The notes beneath the pieces were generated by a model. It was not told where the DNA came from, ran no database searches, and was given only the letters and a program-made list of their open reading frames with translations. A DNA stretch of 64,000 nt, from positions 118,532 to 182,531 of the forward strand of contig JAHFBG010000004.1 in the NCBI GenBank assembly GCA_023250155.1. The letters run 5' to 3'. The stretch comes from Candidatus Melainabacteria bacterium (GTDB lineage: Bacteria; Cyanobacteriota; Vampirovibrionia; 2-02-FULL-35-15). The position numbers and the translations under genes were made by a program. This document shows positions 52,461-60,619 of this stretch, piece after piece (within the stretch, counting starts at the first letter, position 1; each line of letters opens with the position of its first letter).

Positions 52461-53459
52461 ATGAAAACCAATGATTTGAATAAAGGTGAAATTGTAATTT
52501 ATAAAACTAAAGGCGGAAAAACAGCTTTAGAAGTTAAGGTTGAAAAAGATACCGTTTGGCTAAGCCAGAAAGAGATGTCTGAACTTTTTCAAAAAGATGT
52601 AAAAACCATTAATGAGCATATTAAAAATATTTTTAAAGAGCGGGAATTACTGGGAAAGTCAGTTATCCGGAAATCCCGGATAACTGCTTCTGATGGGAAA
52701 CAGTATGAAATACAATTTTATAACTTAGATGTAATTATCTCAGTGGGTTATAGAGTAAAGTCTAAACAAGGCACTCAATTTCGTATCTGGGCTACACAAG
52801 TGCTCAGAGAGCACATTTTAAAAGGATACACGATTAATCACAAAAGGCTTTCTGAAGTAAATCTGAAAGAATTAGAGCAAGCTGTAGGTTTAATAAAAGA
52901 AACTCTGAATAAAAAAATGCTTACTAATGATGAAGCTACAGGACTTTTAAAAGTAATCACCGACTATGCTAATTCATGGATATTACTCCAAAAATACGAC
53001 AATAATAAACTGGAAGATCCTAAGAAAAAACATAAACCTAAATATGAACTCAATTATGAAAAGGCAATAGAAGCCATTTCTAAATTAAAAACAGATTTAA
53101 ATACTAAAAAAGAAGCTTCAGATTTATTTGGAAATGAAAGAGATAGATCATTTGAAGGAATCATTGCAAATCTCTATCAGACGTTTGGCAGTGATGAGCT
53201 TTATCCAAGCATCGAAGATAAAGCAGCACATCTACTTTATTTCATAATAAAAGATCATCCATTTACAGATGGGAATAAACGAATTGGTGCATTTTTATTT
53301 ATTTTATTCTTGTCCAATAATGGATATCTATTCAAATCTAATGGTGAAAGAAAGATTAATGACAATGCACTTGTAGCACTTGCACTTTTAATTGCTGAAA
53401 GTAACCCAAAGGAAAAAGACACTATGATTAAATTAGTGATGAACTTTTTGAATAATTGA
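52461..53459 (+). CDS. RhuM-Fic/DOC family protein
   Basis: The N-terminal part (residues of about 8-135) is the RhuM domain, with VEKDTVWLSQKEMSELF, VKTINEHIKNIF and YNLDVIISVGYRVKSKQG. The C-terminal part has a Fic domain whose core HPFTDGNKRIGAFLF (HxFxDGNxR) lies near residue 265. Fic proteins transfer AMP or other groups to protein hydroxyls; RhuM-Fic fusions are widespread but poorly characterised. The full Fic core suggests activity. The gene takes the place that the + strand tiny membrane pair has in module copy 1. Confidence 0.88.
   Translation: MKTNDLNKGEIVIYKTKGGKTALEVKVEKDTVWLSQKEMSELFQKDVKTINEHIKNIFKERELLGKSVIRKSRITASDGKQYEIQFYNLDVIISVGYRVKSKQGTQFRIWATQVLREHILKGYTINHKRLSEVNLKELEQAVGLIKETLNKKMLTNDEATGLLKVITDYANSWILLQKYDNNKLEDPKKKHKPKYELNYEKAIEAISKLKTDLNTKKEASDLFGNERDRSFEGIIANLYQTFGSDELYPSIEDKAAHLLYFIIKDHPFTDGNKRIGAFLFILFLSNNGYLFKSNGERKINDNALVALALLIAESNPKEKDTMIKLVMNFLNN
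52660..52686. repeat. Perfect 11-bp inverted repeat inside the RhuM domain
   Basis: CAGTTATCCGG (52660-52670) and CCGGATAACTG (52676-52686) flank a 5-nt loop. It encodes part of SVIRKSRIT, a place where RhuM proteins usually read SVVRKFRTT-like. It may be chance, codon-compatible sequence or an inserted palindrome. Confidence 0.6.
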
Positions 53460-54015
53460 TTTGTGAATCTGAAAAATAGAGCACAGTTATCAAACTTAAA
53501 AAAATCCAGAAATGGGTCTGTAAATATTCTGTGTAAATTCCTTCATCATTGTTTACAAGGAAATTTGATCTAAGTGCCTTAGCTAACAAACACAAACTAA
53601 TAATTGTTAGCTTTGATAAAGACAGGACTTACGCTAAATTCTAATGTCTTGTAAAGTCCATAAGATTTTTGTGTAATTTACTTACCAAAAATCGCCTTTC
53701 TGGAAAAGCGAGCTAACCCGAATAGGGCTGCGAGCGTAAGTCAAAAAAGATTTTGATCATACAAAGCTTAGGAAGAGTAGAGCCTGATAAGTTTGTGACG
53801 TAGTTGATGAATAAAAAGCTCTTCTCGCTATCCCCCTACTTTATTAAGTTAGGTTACATAATATGGTTTCTGGTTTTTATTGATAGGGAAAAAGTACTAA
53901 AGGTAGATTAAATTAAATTTAACTTTTTAATTTAGTTGAATTGATCCTTTACTTAAATATGATAAGTTCAAAACAGGAAGTAAAATTACAACACACAAAC
54001 ACAGGGGAGAAAAAT
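53460..54015. other. Gene-free 556-bp stretch with inverted repeats
   Basis: No convincing gene is seen. The stretch holds a perfect 9-bp stem, AGCTAACAA (53581-53589) with TTGTTAGCT (53604-53612), and a larger element at 53626-53742. Near 53513-53545 the sequence GGTCTGTAAATATTCTGTGT resembles ends of IS256-type elements, but no transposase is present. The last 70 bp are AT-rich and should hold the promoter of the gene at 54016. Confidence 0.6.
53626..53742. mobile_element. MITE-like or structured element with GACTTACGCT ends
   Basis: GACTTACGCT (53626-53635) and AGCGTAAGTC (53733-53742) are exact inverted ends of a 117-bp segment. Inside are smaller stems (TCGC...GCGA near 53691, CCC...GGG near 53718). 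ACTTACGC-type ends occur in small cyanobacterial insertion elements as far as I recall. A folded non-coding RNA is the alternative. No target-site duplication is obvious. Confidence 0.4.
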
Positions 54016-55206
54016 ATGCCAGAGATTAATCCAGCTCTTCCAAGAACAACACTGACTACTACAACATCACCACAACAAAGACAACAAGAAATAGATTTGC
54101 TTATACAAGATGCAGTACATCTTTTAACTGGTAGGCAAGGGCCATTACCTAGTGGGCAGAATCGTAACATAGGTCAGATCCAAGCTAGTTTACAACAACT
54201 ACAAGGTTCTATATCACCACAACAAAGACAGCAAATTACAACTCAATTAGCTCAAGGTTCACGAGATTATTTTGAAGCGATACAAACATTAGTAGCTCCA
54301 CAACCAGGTCCAAATGCTACTCCTCAGGAAAGAACAGCATATGAAACAAGAATGACACAGGCAAGACAAGCAATGACTCAGGCACAAGAGCAAAACACTT
54401 TTTTAAATGGAGTATTACCACAAAATCAAAGAGTACCTCTTCTTTCGCCACAACAAAGACAACAAATAACGCAACAAGCAACAGCAGCATCACAAAGCTA
54501 TTTTAATGCCTTGCAAGATATAGCAATGTTAACTGGAAATCCACCAGGACCAGGAGCAAGTACTCAAGAAAGAACTGCTCACCAAGCAGCACTAGCGCAA
54601 GCAAGACAAGGATTGGCAACAACACAAGCATTACATGGGACGTTAAATGAAGCATTACCACAAAACCAAAGAGTACCGCTTCTTTCGCCACAACAAAGAC
54701 AACAAATAACGCAACAAGCAACAGCAGCATCACAAAGTTATTTTAATGCCTTGCAAGATATAGCAATGTTAACTGGAAATCCACCAGGACCAGGAGCAAG
54801 TACTCAAGAAAGAACTGCTCACCAAGCAGCACTAGCGCAAGCAAGACAAGGATTGGCAACAACACAAGCATTACATGGGACGTTAAATGAAGCATTACCA
54901 CAAAACCAAAGAGTACCGCTTCTTTCGCCACAACAAAGACAACAAATAACGCAACAAGCAACAGCAGCATCACAAAGTTATTTTAATGCCTTGCAAGATA
55001 TAGCAATGTTAACTGGAAATCCACCAGGACCAGGAGCAAGTGTTCAAGAAAGAACTGCTCACCAAGCAGCACTAGCGCAAGCAATACAAGGATTGGAAAC
55101 AATACAAGCATTACATGGGACGTTAAATGAAGCATTACCACAAAACCAAAGAGTACCGCTTCTTTCACCACAACAAAGACAACAAATAACGCAACAAGTT
55201 ACTTAA
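54016..55206 (+). CDS. Lysine-free Gln-rich repeat protein (cluster B)
   Basis: Unrecognised. The 396-residue protein, read from the ATG at 54016, contains no lysine. It begins MPEINPALPRTTL and is rich in Gln, Ala, Thr and Pro. An imperfect repeat covers about residues 66-141. Three nearly identical 80-residue repeats follow at 142-221, 222-301 and 302-381, then a 15-residue partial copy. Each repeat has SPQQRQQITQQ, a helix with SYFNALQDI, a NPPGPGAS loop and a second helix. I chose 54016 because GGGGAGA lies just upstream; the frame is open 25 codons further (TTG) but that part has lysines. A TAA at 55204 interrupts the frame, and a plausible 27-residue tail follows. Confidence 0.75.
   Translation: MPEINPALPRTTLTTTTSPQQRQQEIDLLIQDAVHLLTGRQGPLPSGQNRNIGQIQASLQQLQGSISPQQRQQITTQLAQGSRDYFEAIQTLVAPQPGPNATPQERTAYETRMTQARQAMTQAQEQNTFLNGVLPQNQRVPLLSPQQRQQITQQATAASQSYFNALQDIAMLTGNPPGPGASTQERTAHQAALAQARQGLATTQALHGTLNEALPQNQRVPLLSPQQRQQITQQATAASQSYFNALQDIAMLTGNPPGPGASTQERTAHQAALAQARQGLATTQALHGTLNEALPQNQRVPLLSPQQRQQITQQATAASQSYFNALQDIAMLTGNPPGPGASVQERTAHQAALAQAIQGLETIQALHGTLNEALPQNQRVPLLSPQQRQQITQQVT
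54439..55203. repeat. 240-bp in-frame tandem repeat, three full copies and a partial
   Basis: Units at 54439-54678, 54679-54918 and 54919-55158 are nearly identical in DNA, including silent positions. The partial unit is at 55159-55203. Units 1 and 2 differ at very few bases, and unit 3 has a few more, four of which change residues. This points to recent expansion or homogenisation. The repeat is coding, not CRISPR. Confidence 0.95.
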
Positions 55207-55290
55207 TTAGAATCTGGTGGTAATGGATCACAACAAGAGTTAGCTACTTTACGAGCACAGTTTGCGGTTTATAGCAGTGTATTTCGGTGA
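55207..55290 (+). other. In-frame tail after a possible nonsense codon
   Basis: After the TAA at 55204-55206 the same frame stays open for 27 codons to TGA at 55290. The translation reads LESGGNGSQQELATLRAQF and then AVYSSVFR. It is Gln/Ser-rich, lysine-free and protein-like, so the TAA may be a recent nonsense mutation from CAA, GAA or another codon. Confidence 0.45.
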
Positions 55291-55459
55291 AGCCAAATAA
55301 ATCGTTTTAATCAGTATAAAAAAATAGAGAGAATCAAATTTAGAAATTAATAATTTAAAACTTTGTAACTTGATTTTATAACTCTATTCTTGTAAAAAGT
55401 ATATAATTAAACTAGTATTAAATTATGAGATAAGAAACTTTAAATAAGAAAGATACTAA

Positions 55460-56029
55460 ATGCACATTTGGATAGATATTGATAATCATAAGCATGTACC
55501 TTTTATAAAAGCTCTAGTAACAGAGCTGAAAGAAAAAGGACATAATGTTACGGTGACAGCTGAGGATAGGGCTGAAATTAAGCAAGCAATAAATAAATTT
55601 TCCCTTGAAACAAAATTAATAGTTAGTACATTCTCGATCTTTGGGATGTTTGAGGAACAAATAATCATTATAAGAGCTCACTTATTAAGTGATTACATCA
55701 AAGATAAAAATATAACTCTTGCTTTTTCGCTAGGCTCTAGGCCAATCCCACGTGTATGTCTTGAACTTAAGATACCTATTATTTCTCTATTAGAAGATTA
55801 TAAGCAAAAAATCCACTGGATATATCACACTTTATACAATAGCTTTTTCCTTATCTCAGATACTATTCCTGATTCACTAATGATTGAACAAGGGTATGAT
55901 ATAAACCTAATAGCTAAATATAAAGGCAATAGTAGACTAGAAAATCTTGAACATGACATAAAAGCAATAAAGAACATTATTGATCAAATGAGTTACCTTA
56001 GTGGAAAAATGAATATAGCACAAGCTTAA
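55460..56029 (+). CDS. DUF354-like glycosyltransferase-type protein, short form
   Basis: The N-terminus MHIWIDIDNHKHVPFIKALV and then LKEKGHNVTVTAEDRAEI matches the DUF354 family (GT-B-like), where the family start is WIDIDN-x-x-HV. At 189 residues it covers only about the N-terminal half; members are usually about 330-350 residues. Either the C-terminal nucleotide-sugar half was lost or this is a separate short form. Its end overlaps the convergent TPR/YkgJ gene by 4 nt, which agrees with truncation by rearrangement. Confidence 0.7.
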   Translation: MHIWIDIDNHKHVPFIKALVTELKEKGHNVTVTAEDRAEIKQAINKFSLETKLIVSTFSIFGMFEEQIIIIRAHLLSDYIKDKNITLAFSLGSRPIPRVCLELKIPIISLLEDYKQKIHWIYHTLYNSFFLISDTIPDSLMIEQGYDINLIAKYKGNSRLENLEHDIKAIKNIIDQMSYLSGKMNIAQA

Positions 56030-58137
56030 GATAATTTATTCTTATTTTTATCTTTTAACCTTTTAATGCGAAAATTTGCTAGCCATGAGAAAAAAGGCGC
56101 AAATACGCTTCTTGTTAATAGATGTCCACTAGCCTTCCATACAGTAATCTCATGTTCTTGAGCAAACCAAACAGGTATAGGTGCTATAACTGCTGTACCT
56201 ATCAATTTCTTATCTGTTAGATTGGCAAAGTTTGCAAAAGAAGTTATATTAATAGCTTTCCTTTCGGGACTTAATTTGTTTGCCACAGACATTTGTTCTT
56301 TAAAATATGCACACCCCATTATTGTCATCATACTATCACTTGCATATCCATATGCTCTACATATAAAAGGCTGTGCTTCATAGACTCCACAGCCTTCTTT
56401 CTTTAATGCTGGACAATCAAAAGAATATCCTTTTGGATAATACTTATTACTATCTAAATTGGTGTCTGCATCAAGAAAAGGAGGCTCTCTTTTATATTTT
56501 TCTTTATATTGAGCTACAATTTTTTTTGAGTTTTCATAGACTTGTTTTTTCAGTTCTTCAGGTTGATTATCCAACCACTGTTTTAAATACAAATATTCTG
56601 TGTAAGAAACAAAAGGGAAAGTTTGTTTACAACATTCTTGGCATGTCGACTCAATACAGGTATTTTGATTTACACCATATTCAAGGGCTATTTCTTGTTT
56701 CATTTTTTTTGTCTCTGCATAAATATTTTCTAGAAGTATTAATATTTGGTTGGTATCAGCGGGTATAGAGTTAGGCATATTTAAAGATAATAATTTAAAT
56801 ATCATTCCCTGACTTTTGCTAGAATCATTGGTTTGCCTATATTTGATTAATTCGTCTTCAGCCTCTTGCTCTTTACCTTCTAGTCTAAAGATTAAAGCAA
56901 GTATCCTATGTTTTTCAACATCTGAAGAATTATTAAGAACTTCCTTTGCTTTGTTAAAGTTCTTTTCCCTAACAAGAATTTCCCCAATATAGATATTTAA
57001 TAATGGTAAAAATATTTGATAGTTTAATTTTTGAAATTGATTGATTAAATATTCAACTTTCTGAAAGTTACCAAGTTTAACAAATTTACTGATGATCCTT
57101 GATATTTGGGATGAAACAAGCTGATGATTGGTTAGCTCAAGATTTTTAATATTGATATTAAAAAATGCACCATAAATAAGAAGAGTGGCAAGAAAGGTGT
57201 TATTATTGCTTTTAAATAACTCAAGTGGAAAGTCTTGCGACAGATCTGGAAGGAGCTTTTTAAACAACTCTGCAAATTTATCCACTTTATTACTTATTAA
57301 ATAATCAAGGCATAGGAATATATTAGCTTGTAAGTTTTTATTATTGATTTTTAACACTTCATTTAGAAGCTCAATTGATTTATCGATTTCAAGAAGATCA
57401 TAGTTCATTATTCCTAAATAAAGATTTTTAAATTCAGTATCTAAGCTTGTGAGAGTCATTATATAGGCTCTGAATTTTTCAATAAATTCAGAGTCATCAT
57501 ATGTTTGCAGTAGTTCATAAACATAGTTAAAGCTTTCTTTTTCCTCAGGAAAAGTATTTAACAAGTGGATAGAGTATTCAAAAAAGTTATTTTTATCTAA
57601 AGAATTTCTTAGAACTACTAAAGTTTTGCTCTTCTCTAAAACCTTATCTTTCCACAAGTTACTTGTTGAGTTATCAAAGCTTTTTTTATTGATTTTTTGT
57701 GTTACTAGTTGGGAAAGTTTTTTTACTCGATCAATACAATGACTATACTTACCAAAAGACAACCATTTTGCAATGTCAAGAGCACTATTTGCAACTAACC
57801 ATGCTTTGTTTTTAATTGCAATTTCAGCATACAAAAGATAAAATTCTGGACTAGTAGTTGTACAGTAACATAATAATGAGACTAACTCACAGGCATATTT
57901 AGGGTTTTCTTTACTTACTAATTTAGTTAAGTACATAGTTGATCTTGGGTAAGTAAGAACAGTATTAGTTTCATTACGTATAATATTTTTTAAATAGTTT
58001 ATTCGTTCACTAGAGTTGATTATTTTTTTAGATTCTTTTAGAATCTTACTATCAAGAAGCTTAGATGAACCAGCGATAGATATTGGTTCTTTTTTTCCAT
58101 TAGGCGTTAAGATTAAAAGCTCAAGAGACTTTTTCAT
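56026..58137 (-). CDS. TPR-repeat protein with C-terminal YkgJ-type cysteine cluster (paralog 2)
   Basis: This 703-residue protein is a paralog of the one at 9060-11048 along its whole length. Shared features include SxELLxLxP-like opening, the TPR-like region (LLNEVLKINNKNLQANIFLC) and the C-terminal block. The cysteines are in CIESTCQECCKQTFPFVSY at about residue 499 and DCPALKKEGCGVYEAQP, ICRAYGYAS and GCAYF near 580-620. The C-terminus is extended by a basic tail (RIKRLKDKNKNKLS). It is likely metal-binding. It lies next to the small helical gene at 58257 and near the lysine-free genes. Confidence 0.75.
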   Translation of the reverse strand: MKKSLELLILTPNGKKEPISIAGSSKLLDSKILKESKKIINSSERINYLKNIIRNETNTVLTYPRSTMYLTKLVSKENPKYACELVSLLCYCTTTSPEFYLLYAEIAIKNKAWLVANSALDIAKWLSFGKYSHCIDRVKKLSQLVTQKINKKSFDNSTSNLWKDKVLEKSKTLVVLRNSLDKNNFFEYSIHLLNTFPEEKESFNYVYELLQTYDDSEFIEKFRAYIMTLTSLDTEFKNLYLGIMNYDLLEIDKSIELLNEVLKINNKNLQANIFLCLDYLISNKVDKFAELFKKLLPDLSQDFPLELFKSNNNTFLATLLIYGAFFNINIKNLELTNHQLVSSQISRIISKFVKLGNFQKVEYLINQFQKLNYQIFLPLLNIYIGEILVREKNFNKAKEVLNNSSDVEKHRILALIFRLEGKEQEAEDELIKYRQTNDSSKSQGMIFKLLSLNMPNSIPADTNQILILLENIYAETKKMKQEIALEYGVNQNTCIESTCQECCKQTFPFVSYTEYLYLKQWLDNQPEELKKQVYENSKKIVAQYKEKYKREPPFLDADTNLDSNKYYPKGYSFDCPALKKEGCGVYEAQPFICRAYGYASDSMMTIMGCAYFKEQMSVANKLSPERKAINITSFANFANLTDKKLIGTAVIAPIPVWFAQEHEITVWKASGHLLTRSVFAPFFSWLANFRIKRLKDKNKNKLS

Positions 58138-58199
58138 AAGTTGTCTTTTCTTCTTTATTAAAGTTTCTAAATTTACTTTAACATATACAAAATAAAAAA

Positions 58200-58230
58200 T
58201 AGAGGTAAATAAGAAATCTATTTACCTCTA
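58200..58230 (-). terminator. Intrinsic terminator of the 58257-58544 gene
   Basis: TAGAGGTAAATA (58200-58211) and TATTTACCTCTA (58219-58230) form a perfect 12-bp stem with a 7-nt loop. On the minus strand a T-rich tract (TTTTTTATTTTG) follows directly, as expected for Rho-independent termination of transcripts coming from 58544. Confidence 0.9.
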
Positions 58231-58256
58231 AGCTTATAACCAATAATGTTATCTTA

Positions 58257-58544
58257 TTATCCTCTAGGGAAAGCCGCATCAGCCATCTTAGAAACAACTG
58301 TTATACATTCTTGAATTGTTCTGTGCCAGAATTCATAGAAATTTTTATATAATCCATGTTTAGCTTGTTCCGCACCTAATTGTTGTAAGATTGCAGCTTT
58401 TTTAGCACCACCTTTTCCTTTCTCACCTACTTCTGTATCTGTAGCTAGTGCGAGATCTACCTGAAATTGATTTATTCTTCCTTCACTTGAACCCATTTCA
58501 CTAAGATAATGTGCCTCTTTTTCTAATGCCAGACTTAAATCCAT
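58257..58544 (-). CDS. Small helical protein, 95 residues (cluster B)
   Basis: I do not recognise this protein with confidence. It is predicted all-helical: a first helix ALEKEAHYLSEMGSSEGRINQFQ, a Gly/Lys-rich turn (EVGEKGKGGAKK) and a second helix GLYKNFYEFWHRTIQECITV. The second helix ends MADAAFPRG. A helix-loop-helix of this size resembles needle-type subunits of type III secretion, and the ending resembles the final helix of SctF proteins, but this is only pattern similarity. GAGGAG lies 7 nt before the ATG, and a strong terminator follows, so it is probably an abundant single-gene transcript. Confidence 0.55.
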   Translation of the reverse strand: MDLSLALEKEAHYLSEMGSSEGRINQFQVDLALATDTEVGEKGKGGAKKAAILQQLGAEQAKHGLYKNFYEFWHRTIQECITVVSKMADAAFPRG

Positions 58545-58681
58545 ATATTTCTCCTCTCGTTGTTTAACTATACCTTTAGTTTCTTCTCATCATATATAAA
58601 GATACTTATAGGTTTTTTTTGATATCTACCAATTTGAAATTTAAAACCTTAATATTTTGTTTATCGTATGGTTAAAGTATC

Positions 58682-59413
58682 TTAGCTTTTAGTTAATCTT
58701 TTTGAATTTTCTTTTCTAAACATTTTAGGTATTAAGTTCCATTTCTTACTTTGCTTTTCTTCTTTAAGATCAGATGGTTTAATAGTGTTAGGTTTAATTT
58801 CTTCTTGGCTCTTTGTTGTATTGTTAATATTTTCATCTTGTTCTTTATCTGTCATTGCCGAATCGCTGTCTTCTTGTTTTTCTTTTACAGGTTCATTACT
58901 TTCATTAGTGCCTGCATTAGATAGCCTTACTTGAGTAGCAAGAGCTTTTGAATATTCTGTATTAGCCCTAGCTATATCGCTCATTCCTTTTTGTCCAACT
59001 TCTTGAAGAACTCCTAATCCTGTTTCTACAGAATCTTCCATGGATCTAGTTTTATTTTCATATATAGCAATAATTTTACTTGCTTTTTTTAAGGCTTTTT
59101 CTGATTTAGTTTTTACTCTAATTAGCTTTCTATTAAGAGCTTTTTCTCTTTCTTCTAATATTATTTTTTCTTCTGCTCTTTTTACCGGGTCTATTATTTG
59201 AAGTTTATTTTTTATGTCCTTTATTTTATCTGTTAGGCTTTCTATCTCTTCTTTTCTACTGATTTTTCTTATGTATGCTTCCATACATTCAATGGTATAA
59301 AGTTTATTCTCATTTATTAAATTTATATTTCCAACGCTTTCACAGGACAGTGAAAATTTCCCAACTTCTGTCATCAAATCTGGATCATACCCAAGAGAAT
59401 TTATTTCATCCAT
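58682..59413 (-). CDS. Hypothetical coiled-coil protein (cluster B)
   Basis: This 243-residue protein is unrecognised. Residues of about 45-115 are a strong Lys/Glu coiled coil (RKEEIESLTDKIKDIKNKL), residues of about 125-165 are an Ala-rich helix, and residues of about 165-243 are disordered and charged (EKQEDSDSAMTDKEQDEN). It is lysine-rich, unlike the + strand cluster B proteins. It follows the 225-residue membrane protein gene by 12 nt on the same strand and may be its operon partner. No signal peptide. Confidence 0.5.
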   Translation of the reverse strand: MDEINSLGYDPDLMTEVGKFSLSCESVGNINLINENKLYTIECMEAYIRKISRKEEIESLTDKIKDIKNKLQIIDPVKRAEEKIILEEREKALNRKLIRVKTKSEKALKKASKIIAIYENKTRSMEDSVETGLGVLQEVGQKGMSDIARANTEYSKALATQVRLSNAGTNESNEPVKEKQEDSDSAMTDKEQDENINNTTKSQEEIKPNTIKPSDLKEEKQSKKWNLIPKMFRKENSKRLTKS

Positions 59414-59425
59414 ATTTTTATCTGA

Positions 59426-60103
59426 TTAGTTCCTCGTTGAAAACTCTGAATTAGAAAATGTTCTTATTATAGAAGATAACGGCCAAGGAGCTAATTGCGG
59501 ATATCTAAACATATGAACTCCAGTTGTTAGCCATTTATATGTTTTTAACCCTACTGTTGTAATGGCACCACCTATAGCTAAGGTCATACCTAAAGCAGCA
59601 AAAGGTGGAGTTAACATAAGTATACCACCTACTCCTAATGCTAATCCTGAGGCTAATAATCCTCCATGTACCCATATCTTTTGACAAGGCTCAATAAGTG
59701 GTAGCCTGTTTTTTATTCTATTTATTTTGTCATATGATTCAAGAAGAAGAGGTAGTCCAATAGCAAGTCCAGCTGCTGCACCTGCAGCATAAATACCTAA
59801 AAGAGCTAACCCTCTTCCACCCATACTATTACAAATAACATTAAAAGCATTTCTGTATGGTGTAGCTGACTTAAGAGCAGTTGATAATCCACTTCTTACT
59901 AAGATATCATTCATTCCACCACCAACAAACTTAGCTAAACCTGATCTTGCAAGGGTATATTCTGTACTTAACGCTACTCCTGGAAGATCTTTTATGATTG
60001 GTGCTGCTACTCTTTGAGTAAGCCCAATAGATGTACCACTAACCGCTCCTCCTGCTAATCTGAAGGGCAAGGCAACGACTCTAAGAATTGCGCTTACAAC
60101 CAT
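59426..60103 (-). CDS. Hypothetical membrane protein (cluster B)
   Basis: This 225-residue protein is unrecognised. It has a basic amphipathic N-terminus and Gly/Ala-rich hydrophobic pairs at about residues 97-120 (LALLGIYAAGAAAGLAIGLPLLL) and 146-185 (LLASGLALGVGGILMLTPPFAALGM and following), with a Cys-containing loop between. The pairs look like membrane hairpins rather than a transporter. Its position beside the coiled-coil gene and the small helical gene is like that of translocator-type loci, which is an inference from layout only. Confidence 0.5.
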   Translation of the reverse strand: MVVSAILRVVALPFRLAGGAVSGTSIGLTQRVAAPIIKDLPGVALSTEYTLARSGLAKFVGGGMNDILVRSGLSTALKSATPYRNAFNVICNSMGGRGLALLGIYAAGAAAGLAIGLPLLLESYDKINRIKNRLPLIEPCQKIWVHGGLLASGLALGVGGILMLTPPFAALGMTLAIGGAITTVGLKTYKWLTTGVHMFRYPQLAPWPLSSIIRTFSNSEFSTRN

Positions 60104-60619
60104 TTAATTTACTCTCTTAACTGTTTGTTAACACTTACTAAATACCACTACTTTAATATAGAATTTAGAACTATTAAGATGACGCTATCTATAATAGTAT
60201 AAAAGTCTATAATATAGTTTTCACAAATCCACTCATTAATAAGCTATTAAACTTAAATTAATAAGATTAATTAAGGCAATAAAATGCTTAAATAATAGAA
60301 TGAATTTTATAACAAAGTAAATAGATTTTGAAATCTGCTTACTTCAAGACATACAAAGAAATACCTCTAATAAATTTGATAGGTTAATTATTTACTAGGC
60401 AAAATTTAATAATTAGTTCTTTGAAGTAGGACTTTATGGGTTGCACTTGCCTATTAAATGTAGGAATTCGGCGAAATAGCAAGAACATTAAATAAATTTA
60501 ATAAAAATTGTTTGAAATATCTATCAAAAGCTTCTAAAGGTTTTCTTTTTATGTTTAGATCAGACTTAGGGTAAATACAAAGTTTAGATTAGAATAATAA
60601 AATAAGAAGGAGATAAGTA
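60104..60619. other. Gene-free 516-bp AT-rich divergent region
   Basis: No gene of useful length is visible. It separates the minus-strand membrane protein gene from the + strand 312-residue gene and must hold promoters for both. Several A/T-rich hexamers could be -10 elements (TATAAT-like near 60211), but none has a convincing -35. TTAATTAA-like and short inverted AT words occur near 60245-60285. The last 20 bases carry the strong AAGGAG of the gene at 60620. Confidence 0.5.

Noticed and set aside
53460..53560. IS256-type insertion sequence end
   Set aside because: The likeness is short and from memory, and no transposase gene or second end is present.
54503..55171. Leu/Val-rich open frames on the minus strand, repeated three times
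   Set aside because: They are the antisense of the Gln-rich 240-bp repeats, repeat with the same period and have no ribosome sites.
54439..55203. CRISPR-like tandem repeats
   Set aside because: Units are 240 bp, contiguous, in frame and protein-coding; there are no spacers.
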